Assembly (NCBI GenBank): GCA_900763175.1
Contig: CAAFJI010000275.1
Location: forward strand, 1-8,816
Length of the DNA: 8,816 nt
Direction: 5' to 3'
Source of the DNA: Lachnospiraceae bacterium
GTDB taxonomy: Bacteria > Bacillota > Clostridia > Lachnospirales > Lachnospiraceae
The translations under genes and the position numbers were made by a program. The notes beneath the pieces are model-generated. The model saw only the letters and a list, made by a program, of their open reading frames with translations, made no database searches and was not told the DNA's origin. Numbering within the stretch: the first letter of the stretch is position 1; every line of letters begins with the position of its first letter. Shown here piece by piece: positions 1 through 5,288 of the stretch.

Positions 1-1
1 C

Positions 2-196
2 AAGGGCACTGTAAAATGGTTCAACGCAGAAAAAGGTTATGGTTTTATCACAGGTGAGGACGGAGCTGACGTATTCGTTCATTTTTCTGCAATCAACGGA
101 GAAGGATTCAAATCTCTTGAAGAAGGCCAGGCAGTAACATATGACTTAACCGAAGGCGCTCGCGGAATGCAGGCAGCTAACGTTACTAAGTTATAA
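2..196 (+). CDS. csp: Cold-shock protein, CspA family (5' end cut by window)
   Basis: The frame is open from the first bases and reads 64 residues starting KGTVKWFNAEKGYGFI and ending in TAA. This is a single cold-shock domain (OB fold): the RNP1-type motif KGYGFI and the RNP2-type motif VFVHF are both present, along with the conserved KWFN start and a typical GxQAxNV end. The family normally has 65-70 residues, so only about two or three N-terminal residues lie outside the window. Family members are cytoplasmic single-stranded RNA/DNA-binding proteins that melt mRNA secondary structure, often in the cold or in stationary phase. Promoter and 5' leader are not visible, so it cannot be said whether this copy is cold-inducible or constitutive. 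A strong terminator follows within 6 bases of the stop, so it is the last gene of its transcript and probably monocistronic. Confidence 0.95.
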   Translation, partial: KGTVKWFNAEKGYGFITGEDGADVFVHFSAINGEGFKSLEEGQAVTYDLTEGARGMQAANVTKL

Positions 197-201
197 GAAG
201 C

Positions 202-237
202 AAAAATCCCCTCGGAAATTTTCGAGGGGATTTTTTT
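202..237 (+). terminator. Intrinsic terminator of the cold-shock gene, bidirectional
   Basis: The arms TCCCCTCG (207-214) and CGAGGGGA (223-230) pair perfectly around an 8-nt loop. The stem is extended by an A run at 202-206 against a T run at 231-237, which is also the U tract. Because the left side is A-rich, the minus-strand transcript also ends in a U run, so the element can stop transcription of the convergent minus-strand gene too. Confidence 0.93.
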
Positions 238-250
238 GCTCTGTATGCAA

Positions 251-294
251 ATACCGCTGAAGGGATCGTCTTTCCAAAATCCACTCAGCGGTAT
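251..294 (-). terminator. Hairpin between convergent genes, possible terminator of the small membrane-protein gene
   Basis: A perfect 10-bp inverted repeat, ATACCGCTGA (251-260) and TCAGCGGTAT (285-294), encloses 24 nt that contain a second small inverted repeat, GGAT (263-266) and ATCC (279-282). In the minus-strand transcript it lies 33 nt past the stop of the 84-residue gene. The following U run is only three bases, so alone it would be a weak terminator. It may act with the bidirectional terminator at 202-237, or just stabilise the 3' end. Confidence 0.45.
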
Positions 295-326
295 CCTTTT
301 CTCCCATTTCAGATGACAAAGCTCTT

Positions 327-581
327 TTATTCAGCAGTATCTGCGCTCAGACCGTCTAAATAAGAATCCAGTGCAGAAGTATCCATAACAGTCTCTGTCA
401 CTACATCCTCCTGTCCCTCTGTCACTTTTCCGTAAATAGAATAACCGACCCAAACTACGGCAACCACACATACAACCAGTGCAGCCAGTTTCTCCAGTCT
501 GAGAACCAGCTTTTCTTTTTTCATGAGCTTCTCACGATTTGCTTTTTCTGCCTTATAAGCATCTACTTTTTTCTGACTCAT
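327..581 (-). CDS. Small single-pass membrane protein, function unknown
   Basis: This is an 84-residue protein with a strongly basic N-terminal third (residues 1-31, about ten Lys/Arg, heptad-like, probably a short helix). One hydrophobic segment at about 32-50 (rich in A, L, V) contains W44 and C38, and the C-terminal tail at 55-84 is acidic (net negative). By the positive-inside rule the N-terminus is cytoplasmic and the acidic tail outside. The charge layout recalls FtsL/DivIC-type small bitopic proteins, but there is no extracellular coiled coil and I do not assign it to that family. The ATG at 579-581 has a good ribosome site (AAAAGGAGA, 10 nt before the start) and an extended -10 promoter of its own. 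It lies 88 bp downstream of degV on the same strand, so some read-through co-transcription is possible. I do not recognise a named family. Confidence 0.75.
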   Translation of the reverse strand: MSQKKVDAYKAEKANREKLMKKEKLVLRLEKLAALVVCVVAVVWVGYSIYGKVTEGQEDVVTETVMDTSALDSYLDGLSADTAE

Positions 582-623
582 AGTAGCAACGTCTCCTTTT
601 TCGGATAAAATCTATCTTGTGTC

Positions 624-632
624 AGTATAACA
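624..632 (-). promoter_or_regulatory. Extended -10 promoter of the small membrane-protein gene
   Basis: On the minus strand this reads TGTTATACT, an extended -10 (TGn plus TATACT, 5 of 6 to consensus), placed 42 bp before the ATG. No good -35 is seen. The -35 region falls in the T-rich tail of the preceding degV terminator. Confidence 0.55.
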
Positions 633-642
633 CATTTCAGGA

Positions 643-670
643 TAAAAGGAAAGTACATTCACACTTTCCT
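643..670 (-). terminator. Intrinsic terminator of degV
   Basis: The inverted repeat AGGAAAGT (647-654) and ACTTTCCT (663-670) has an 8-nt loop and begins at the last base of the degV stop codon in the minus-strand transcript. It is followed by CCUUUUAU, a short U tract. The stem is only 8 bp and A/U-rich, so efficiency is probably moderate, and its tail overlaps the -35 region of the next gene. Confidence 0.6.
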
Positions 671-1509
671 CACACTGCTACAATGATACCGCCATCGTTT
701 GCATACATACTGCTTACGCCGGCTGTGTCAAGTATGATGATGTCTTTTAATTTCATTCTTTCCTGGATGGCTTCCTTAAGCATATTGGCTCTCTTCAAAC
801 TATTACAGTGGGAAATAGCCAAAACTTTGTTCTCACTGTTCTCCGTTGCTTCCATGATCCTATCCACCATTTTTACCAGTGCCTTATTCATTCCCCTTGC
901 CTGATCCAGCTGGCAGATTGTTCCTTCCGGTGTAGAGCCCATGATCGGCTTTATCTTAAGAGCAGTTGCAACCAATGCTTTTACTCTGCTCAAACGCCCG
1001 TTTTTGCGTAAGGTTTCAAGATTTTCCAATACGAAAAATGTATGTTCCTCTTCAATATATTTATTTACAATACTTATAACATCCTCGAAAGGAAGTCCTG
1101 CCTCCTCACATTCTACAATCTTCATCCCGATGAGAGTCTGTCCTATGGATGCAGAACAGGAATTAAAAACATGGATTTTCTTATCCTTCTTCTCCTCATG
1201 AAGAAGATTTGCTCCCAGAACTGCGCTGTTATAAGAACCGCTAAGTTCACTGGATAATGTCACGCAGTATATGCGATCTGCGTCACAGTCAAATGCCTTT
1301 CTATAATTCTCAGGAGATGGGCAGGCTGACTTGGGGCATTCCGGGCAGGCAGCTATTTTCTGAAGGAAATCTGCCTGGTTAAAATTTTCATCATCTACAA
1401 TATTTTCACTTCCAACAGTAAGTGTCAAAGGAACAGACTGAAATCGGTCATCCCCTTTCCACTGATCCGGAAATTCTCCACAACTATCTATTACAATTTT
1501 ATAACTCAA
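670..1509 (-). CDS. degV: DegV family fatty-acid-binding protein (FakB type), TTG start
   Basis: This 279-residue protein has the usual length and order of motifs for the DegV/EDD fold: IVIDSCGEF at 5-13 (the family's DSxxD-like start), SACPSPENY at 61-69 (the loop equivalent to TSQPSP), SSELSGSYNSA at 86-96, GQTLI at 123-127, LRKNGRLSR at 167-175 and SHCN at 233-236. Characterised FakB proteins bind a fatty acid in a tunnel and present it to the kinase FakA, so that acyl-phosphate can enter phospholipid synthesis; this role is transferred by family, and fakA is not in the window. The start is TTG at 1507-1509: the upstream in-frame region stops at once (an ATG 21 nt upstream runs into TAA), and AGAGGA lies 8 nt before TTG. 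Ten cysteines are present, including C55-x2-C58-x4-C63 beside the ligand loop. It is monocistronic by its promoter and terminator. Confidence 0.93.
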   Translation of the reverse strand: MSYKIVIDSCGEFPDQWKGDDRFQSVPLTLTVGSENIVDDENFNQADFLQKIAACPECPKSACPSPENYRKAFDCDADRIYCVTLSSELSGSYNSAVLGANLLHEEKKDKKIHVFNSCSASIGQTLIGMKIVECEEAGLPFEDVISIVNKYIEEEHTFFVLENLETLRKNGRLSRVKALVATALKIKPIMGSTPEGTICQLDQARGMNKALVKMVDRIMEATENSENKVLAISHCNSLKRANMLKEAIQERMKLKDIIILDTAGVSSMYANDGGIIVAV

Positions 1510-1530
1510 TTATATCGTCCTCTTTTCCAT

Positions 1531-1579
1531 AATATGTAGTATTGAATACCACATCTATATTAGCACATAACTACATATT
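1531..1579. repeat. Operator-like inverted repeats over the degV promoter
   Basis: Two 10-bp half sites form a perfect inverted repeat, AATATGTAGT (1531-1540) and ACTACATATT (1570-1579), flanking the -10 box. Between them is a separate 11-bp palindrome, GTATTGAATAC (1539-1549), covering the expected transcription start. The position of both fits repressor binding, but no cognate regulator can be named. Chance symmetry in AT-rich DNA is possible. Confidence 0.4.
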
Positions 1580-1585
1580 TGAAAA
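1557..1585 (-). promoter_or_regulatory. Promoter of degV
   Basis: The minus strand has TTTTCA (1580-1585), a 17-bp spacer, then TAATAT (1557-1562) preceded by TG-C, giving an extended -10. Transcription would start near 1550, leaving a leader of about 40 nt before the TTG start. Confidence 0.5.
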
Positions 1586-1622
1586 GCCCTTTTAAAAAAC
1601 TATATTCTTTTTTTGGGATTGC

Positions 1623-1651
1623 TTTCTTTTTTCTGCAAATTGCTTTATAAT
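1623..1651 (+). promoter_or_regulatory. Promoter of the DUF5721-like gene
   Basis: A perfect -10 TATAAT lies at 1646-1651. The 17-bp-spaced -35 position holds only TTTCTT (1623-1628), within a T-rich tract. The predicted start near 1658 leaves a leader of about 45 nt. Confidence 0.55.
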
Positions 1652-1704
1652 AATAGAACTTGCGAACCTTATTGTATATTTTCATCTCCAGAAAGGAGTT
1701 CTCT

Positions 1705-2208
1705 ATGCTTGCCCTGAAAATCACCGATCACAAGGATTTCACGAATAAGCTGTTTCTGAAGGATACCTTTGACCTTTTCTGGCTGAACCAGGCTGAAATC
1801 ATTACAAGCAATATTTTCACCATTGACGGCAAACTTCAAACGGATTTTTTCGATAATGATGAGCAGGATTTTCTGGCATCCAGCCACCGTACCTGCTCTC
1901 TGTGGAAAGAAGTGAAACCCTTTTGTTATTCTGTTATTCGTGGAAAAAGAGCACCTTTATCTTTCAAAATTGTATTTCAGTTTTCTCCTAATAAGGCCGC
2001 TTCCCTGATTCAGAATTCTTCCATTTCGATTTCTCCTGACCTGGTCAGCGGTTTATTTTTAAATCTTCAGTATAAGAATAAAACTCTATTATGTACCACA
2101 GGTACTTCTTTGAAAACCTTTCTCCCTGGGAAAGAACTGGATCATTTGTGGGAGCAGTATATCCTGGATTTCTTCGCTCAAAGCGAACTTCAGGCAGAAT
2201 CTCTCTAA
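1705..2208 (+). CDS. DUF5721-like protein of unknown function
   Basis: This 167-residue cytoplasmic-looking protein begins MLALKITDHKDFTNKLFLKDTFD, a start I associate with the DUF5721 family of Lachnospiraceae and relatives (from memory, not searched). It goes on with LNQAEIITSNIFTIDGKLQTDFF at about 28-50. The middle contains SLWKEVKPFCYSVIRGKRAPLSFKIVFQFSP, then a beta-rich C-terminal part and a terminal helix. No signal peptide, membrane span or enzyme motif is visible. The ATG at 1705 is chosen because AGAAAGGAG ends 6 nt before it; an in-frame upstream start at 1660 has no ribosome site and would lie at the transcription start. The gene is divergent from degV and convergent with the Spo0A-like gene. 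Its function is not known to me. Confidence 0.82.
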   Translation: MLALKITDHKDFTNKLFLKDTFDLFWLNQAEIITSNIFTIDGKLQTDFFDNDEQDFLASSHRTCSLWKEVKPFCYSVIRGKRAPLSFKIVFQFSPNKAASLIQNSSISISPDLVSGLFLNLQYKNKTLLCTTGTSLKTFLPGKELDHLWEQYILDFFAQSELQAESL

Positions 2209-2247
2209 CGGAGTGCATCACTGATAAGAACTGTGTTCCGTATCTCT

Positions 2248-2409
2248 AGAGCGTGTTTGGAAAATGCTTTCTGCAAGAGATGCGTCACAGTTTGTGGGAA
2301 ATTTTTCCCGGATGATGGCACCGTAGCAGACTACGGTAACCGAATTCGGGTATAATATACCACAAAGTGGGATATGCAGATTATGAGAATGATTTTTCAA
2401 ACACGTTCT
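2248..2409. mobile_element. 162-bp MITE-like imperfect palindrome between convergent genes
   Basis: The two 81-bp halves are inverted copies about a centre at 2328.5 and align without gaps. I count about 50 of 81 matching positions by hand. The best matched parts are the ends (AGAGCGTGTTTG at 2248-2259 against CAAACACGTTCT at 2398-2409, one mismatch), TTTGTGG against CCACAAA (2291-2297 and 2360-2366), and a perfect central hairpin ACCGTAG/CTACGGT (2320-2326, 2331-2337). Terminal inverted repeats, small size and lack of a credible gene suggest a non-autonomous miniature element. As RNA it folds into one long hairpin on either strand, so it may also terminate or stabilise both convergent transcripts. 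I see no clear target-site duplication. Confidence 0.65.
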
Positions 2410-2426
2410 GAAACGGCCATACCCTT

Positions 2427-2756
2427 TCATGTGTCTTTTTCCATTTCCAGATAAAAGGCAATCATATCCACAAATTCGCTGTTGGTAGGCCTATACTCCA
2501 AAGGGTAGCCGGCAATCTGCTCAAGACGTTCCCTATGGTTTTCCCAACATACATTTACAATGGTGCGAATGTCATGTTCCACGTTAGATGGTTTTGATCT
2601 GTACTTTTTTGCAAGTAATGGATAAATGTCCTTCGTTATCTTCATCGGTCTGTCCTGAAATTCCATCGTCATTTTGATTGCTTCTGCCACAAAATAATAT
2701 CCTTTATATTTTGTGGATGCTCCAAGCTTTCTTATTGTTCCATAAACCTCTTTCAT
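2427..2756 (-). CDS. Stand-alone Spo0A C-terminal (DNA-binding) domain protein
   Basis: The 109-residue protein aligns along its whole length with the effector domain of Spo0A, as recalled from B. subtilis: KLGASTKYKGYYFVAEAI at 10-27, ITKDIYPLLAKKY at 40-52, SNVEHDIRTIVNVCW at 57-71 (recognition helix region) and RPTNSEFVDMIA at 89-100. There is no receiver domain and no upstream in-frame sequence that could encode one, so it cannot be controlled by the usual phosphorelay aspartate. In the recognition helix, Spo0A E213 and R217 are kept (E60, R64), while R211, R214 and H218 are replaced by N58, H61 and T65. This suggests altered DNA specificity. The ATG at 2754-2756 is chosen because GGGGGGA lies 9 nt before it; a TTG 18 nt upstream sits inside that ribosome site. 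The MITE-like palindrome begins 17 bp after the stop. Confidence 0.88.
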   Translation of the reverse strand: MKEVYGTIRKLGASTKYKGYYFVAEAIKMTMEFQDRPMKITKDIYPLLAKKYRSKPSNVEHDIRTIVNVCWENHRERLEQIAGYPLEYRPTNSEFVDMIAFYLEMEKDT

Positions 2757-2896
2757 TTCAATTAGTCCCCCCAAATGTTTTTTTCTGCGTATACAGTCAG
2801 CTGTTTTTCCTTACACTATATATACGTATGATTTTTCCTTTTATTTAGCTTTTCAGACAAAAAAGTAAAAATAAATTGTCAAAACTGTTTTCTGTG
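2757..2896 (-). promoter_or_regulatory. AT-rich promoter region of the Spo0A-domain gene, sites uncertain
   Basis: No single convincing promoter is seen. Candidates on the minus strand are a -10 TATAGT (2815-2820) without a good -35, and a perfect -35 TTGACA (2877-2882) without a -10 at 16-18 bp. An AAAGGAAAA stretch (within 2831-2843) resembles a sigma-H -35 but lacks a matching -10. The plus strand has TGTCAAA (2877-2883), one base off the Spo0A box TGNCGAA, which would allow Spo0A or autoregulatory control, though a 7-bp near-match is weak evidence. Confidence 0.25.
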
Positions 2897-2946
2897 AAAA
2901 AAATCCCCCAAAACCATGGGTATTTCACACCTCTGGTTTCAGGGGA
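2897..2946 (-). terminator. Intrinsic terminator of htpG
   Basis: In the minus-strand transcript UCCCCUGAAACC (2935-2946) pairs over 12 positions, including two G-U pairs, with GGUUUUGGGGGA (2904-2915). An inner GGT/ACC stem is also possible in the loop. Seven U residues follow (2897-2903). It starts about 20 nt after the htpG stop and separates htpG from the Spo0A-domain gene. Confidence 0.88.
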
Positions 2947-2964
2947 AAGGGAAAACTATATTTT

Positions 2965-5022
2965 CTATTTTGTCAGCATCAGCAGAATCTCATTACTTCT
3001 CTGAACAAATCTGGTCATCTCTTCAGGTGAAAGCTGTTTGTGGCTGATCATTGCAAGGTCATAAAGTTCCTCACAGATCACAGGTGTATTCTGGGAATCT
3101 TTATTCTTAGCCACATACTGAACCAACGGATGTTTGGCATTCAGAACCAGAGTTTCCTGGGAACCAAACATGGATGGATCCATTCCGTACATATTGTACA
3201 TCTTCATCATATCCTGCATACGACGGCTTTCCTCAGAAAGGGTCAGCATTGCAGCAACTTTCTCATTTTTCAGATTTTCAACCTTTATTTCCAGCTTATC
3301 ATTCTTCAGACTTGTGCGGAATACCTCTGCAAGAGCCTTTGCAGTCTCTTCATCTGTCTCACCTTCTTCACGAAGTTCTTCAGACAAATCTGCATCGATT
3401 CTCTTAAACTGAATGGTCTGATCTTTCTGCTCAAGATGGGAAATAAATGCACTGTCAATGTTATGTTTTAAAATAACAGCATCTTTTCCTGCTTCTTTGA
3501 ACATATTGATATACTGGCTCTGCTGAACTTCATCCGTAACGTAGAAGATTGTAATCTTCTCAGGCTCTTTCTTTTCAGCCTGTGAATCGTCTTTCTTCTC
3601 TTCTGTTGTCTCTGTTTTTTCTTCAGAGGCTTCCGTTTTTTTGTTCTCCTCGATGCAGTCCTTTAAAGTAAGGTATTTTCCATCAATATTCTTGAAAAGA
3701 ATATAATCATTCATCTTATCAGAGAACTTACTGTCCTTGATACAGCCATATTTGATAAATGGACTGATATCATCCCAGTATTTCTCATAGGACTCACGGT
3801 CTGTTTTGCACATTCCGGTAAGCTTATCTGCTACTTTTTTGGTAATGTACTCAGAAATCTTCTTTACAAATCCATCATTCTGCAGTGCAGATCTGGATAC
3901 GTTCAATGGAAGATCCGGGCAGTCGATCACACCTTTCAAAAGCAGCAGGAACTCAGGAATCACTTCTTTGATATTATCTGCAATGAATACCTGATTGTTG
4001 TACAGCTTGATTGTTCCTTCAATAGAATCATACTCTGTGTTGATTTTTGGGAAATACAGGATACCTTTCAGGTTAAATGGATAGTCCATATTCAAATGAA
4101 TCCAGAACAGCGGCTCCTTGTAATCCATAAATACCTTTCGATAAAATTCCTTATATTCTTCATCTGTACAATTATTCGGATGCTTCATCCATAAAGGCTC
4201 CGGGTCGCTTAAGGATACCGGACGCTTGTTGATCTTTACTTTATCCTTTGCAGGAGAAACCTCTACAACTTCTTTTTCTCCCTTGTCATTTTCCTTCTCC
4301 TCTGTCTTAGCCTCTTCATGAATATGCTCTACTACTACATCGTCATCACGAAGATCGGTCTCATCAATTGTCTCATATTCCTGAGGCGCATTTTCTTTTT
4401 CCAGATAAATGTTTACCGGCATGAAAGAGCAGTACTTCTCAATTACTTCTCTCATACGATACTCATTTGCAAATTCGGTACTCTCGTCATTCAGAAAAAG
4501 TGTGATCTCAGTTCCAACGGTATTTTTGTTTCCGTCCTGCATCTCATATTCTGTTCCGCCATCGCAAGTCCAGTGTACAGGAGTAGCACCTTCTTTGTAA
4601 GAAAGAGTATCAATCTGCACTTCGTCTGCTACCATAAATGCAGAGTAGAAACCAAGTCCGAAATGACCGATAATCTGATCATCAGTTGTCTTGTCTTTAT
4701 ACTTAGATAAAAACTCAGTTGCACCAGAAAAGGCAATCTGAGTAATGTACTCTTCCACTTCATCAGCCGTCATACCAAGACCTGTATCAACAAATTTCAG
4801 TGTCTTCTCTTCTGGATTCACAATTACGTGTACTTCTGCTTTATATTTATCTGGAAGAGTATACTCACCCATAACGTCAAGCTTCTTTAATTTCGTAATT
4901 GCATCGCAGCCATTGGAAATCAGCTCTCTTGCAAAAATATCATGATCAGAATATAACCATTTCTTTATAATTGGAAAAATATTTTCACTGTTAATTGATA
5001 AACTACCATGCTTCTCAGCCAT
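2965..5022 (-). CDS. htpG: Hsp90-family molecular chaperone HtpG
   Basis: This is a 685-residue cytosolic ATP-dependent chaperone with the full Hsp90 layout. The N-terminal GHKL ATPase has ELISNGCDA (E33 catalytic, N37, D40), DTGLGM at 79-84 and GHFGLGFYS at 119-127. The middle domain has PLWMKHP, EPLFWIHLNMDYPFNLKGILYFP and LNVSRSALQ (the conserved Arg loop), followed by the C-terminal dimerisation domain. Two highly charged Lys/Glu-rich insertions stand out: one between the N and middle domains (around EEAKTEEKENDKGEKEVVEV), and one of about 30 residues in the middle domain before EKITIFYVTDE. They make it longer than E. coli HtpG, which has about 624 residues. The ATG at 5020-5022 is chosen because AAAGGAGA lies 9 nt before it; an in-frame GTG three codons upstream touches the ribosome site. 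It is preceded by a CIRCE operator and a vegetative promoter and followed by a strong terminator, so it is monocistronic. Confidence 0.97.
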   Translation of the reverse strand: MAEKHGSLSINSENIFPIIKKWLYSDHDIFARELISNGCDAITKLKKLDVMGEYTLPDKYKAEVHVIVNPEEKTLKFVDTGLGMTADEVEEYITQIAFSGATEFLSKYKDKTTDDQIIGHFGLGFYSAFMVADEVQIDTLSYKEGATPVHWTCDGGTEYEMQDGNKNTVGTEITLFLNDESTEFANEYRMREVIEKYCSFMPVNIYLEKENAPQEYETIDETDLRDDDVVVEHIHEEAKTEEKENDKGEKEVVEVSPAKDKVKINKRPVSLSDPEPLWMKHPNNCTDEEYKEFYRKVFMDYKEPLFWIHLNMDYPFNLKGILYFPKINTEYDSIEGTIKLYNNQVFIADNIKEVIPEFLLLLKGVIDCPDLPLNVSRSALQNDGFVKKISEYITKKVADKLTGMCKTDRESYEKYWDDISPFIKYGCIKDSKFSDKMNDYILFKNIDGKYLTLKDCIEENKKTEASEEKTETTEEKKDDSQAEKKEPEKITIFYVTDEVQQSQYINMFKEAGKDAVILKHNIDSAFISHLEQKDQTIQFKRIDADLSEELREEGETDEETAKALAEVFRTSLKNDKLEIKVENLKNEKVAAMLTLSEESRRMQDMMKMYNMYGMDPSMFGSQETLVLNAKHPLVQYVAKNKDSQNTPVICEELYDLAMISHKQLSPEEMTRFVQRSNEILLMLTK

Positions 5023-5060
5023 GCAGCTCACTCTCCTTTATCTTCTAAATTATACAAACT

Positions 5061-5089
5061 ATAGTAATACCAAATCAAACAAAAGTCAA
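5061..5089 (-). promoter_or_regulatory. Sigma-A-type promoter of htpG
   Basis: The minus strand has TTGACT (5084-5089), a 17-bp spacer and TACTAT (5061-5066). An alternative is TTGATT (5073-5078), 18 bp, and a perfect TATAAT (5049-5054). Either gives a short leader of about 20-30 nt to the ATG. The two overlap and could both be used. Confidence 0.65.
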
Positions 5090-5096
5090 GGAAAAT

Positions 5097-5123
5097 TTAG
5101 CACTCATTCAAAATGAGTGCTAG
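5097..5123. promoter_or_regulatory. CIRCE operator (HrcA binding site) upstream of htpG
   Basis: TTAGCACTC (5097-5105), a 9-bp spacer and GAGTGCTAG (5115-5123) match the CIRCE consensus TTAGCACTC-N9-GAGTGCTAA at 17 of 18 arm positions, with the exact spacer length. HrcA is the heat-shock repressor that binds CIRCE, usually at groE and dnaK operons. Here the site lies 7 bp upstream of the htpG -35, with no other gene close enough to be its target. Confidence 0.92.
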
Positions 5124-5138
5124 TAACCTTTTTTCAAA

Positions 5139-5242
5139 GGATTACATAACGATAGACATCCTTGCTGTTCGGCGATACACTTCCCACTATCTAGGCATGT
5201 TCGGGACTTGCACCCGTTAGAGTGCGTCCATGATGCGCAAAC
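5139..5242 (-). mobile_element. Group IIC intron remnant (5' end, domain I fragment)
   Basis: Read on the minus strand from 5242, the sequence begins GTTTGCG and continues with blocks matching the start of bacterial group IIC introns such as that of Oceanobacillus iheyensis, as I remember it: CATGG, a TCTA step, the hairpin GGGTGCAAGTCCCGAAC (CGGG/CCCG arms), GGGAAGT, GCAAGGATGTC and a GTAATC block where the intron has GGAATC. Similarity fades after about 104 nt, so the rest of domain I, the ribozyme core, domain V and the reverse-transcriptase gene are absent. It lies 4 nt behind the U tract of the intrinsic terminator at 5247-5277, which is the typical insertion site of this intron class. 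It is a dead fragment with no coding capacity. Confidence 0.7.
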
Positions 5243-5246
5243 TAAG

Positions 5247-5277
5247 AAAAAGAGAGGAGTAAAATCTCCTCTCTTTT
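5247..5277 (-). terminator. Intrinsic terminator of the surface-protein gene, bidirectional shape
   Basis: The perfect 12-bp inverted repeat AAAAGAGAGGAG (5248-5259) and CTCCTCTCTTTT (5266-5277) has a 6-nt loop. In the minus-strand transcript the stem ends in five U residues. It lies 11 bp after the stop of the surface-protein gene. Confidence 0.92.
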
Positions 5278-5288
5278 AAAACCAATCT

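Noticed and set aside
617..1257. Plus-strand open frames opposite degV
   Set aside because: They are antisense to a complete DegV protein and carry no recognisable domains.
1660..1704. Upstream extension of the DUF5721-like protein to a start at 1660
   Set aside because: It lies at the predicted transcription start and lacks a ribosome site; the ATG at 1705 has AGAAAGGAG in place.
2218..2430. Minus-strand 70-codon open frame whose ATG overlaps the stop of the Spo0A-domain gene (ATGA)
   Set aside because: It runs through the palindromic element, has no ribosome site of its own, and its sequence looks like a by-product of the repeat. The ATGA overlap is best seen as chance.
2877..2882. Perfect TTGACA upstream of the Spo0A-domain gene
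   Set aside because: No -10-like hexamer lies 16-18 bp downstream on that strand, so it is not called as a promoter on its own.
3040..3471. Plus-strand open frames inside htpG
   Set aside because: They are antisense to a full-length, well conserved chaperone and have no ribosome sites.
5195..5225. tRNA-like TTCGGGACTTGCACCCG stretch
   Set aside because: No acceptor or anticodon arms can be formed around it. The hairpin fits group IIC intron domain I instead.
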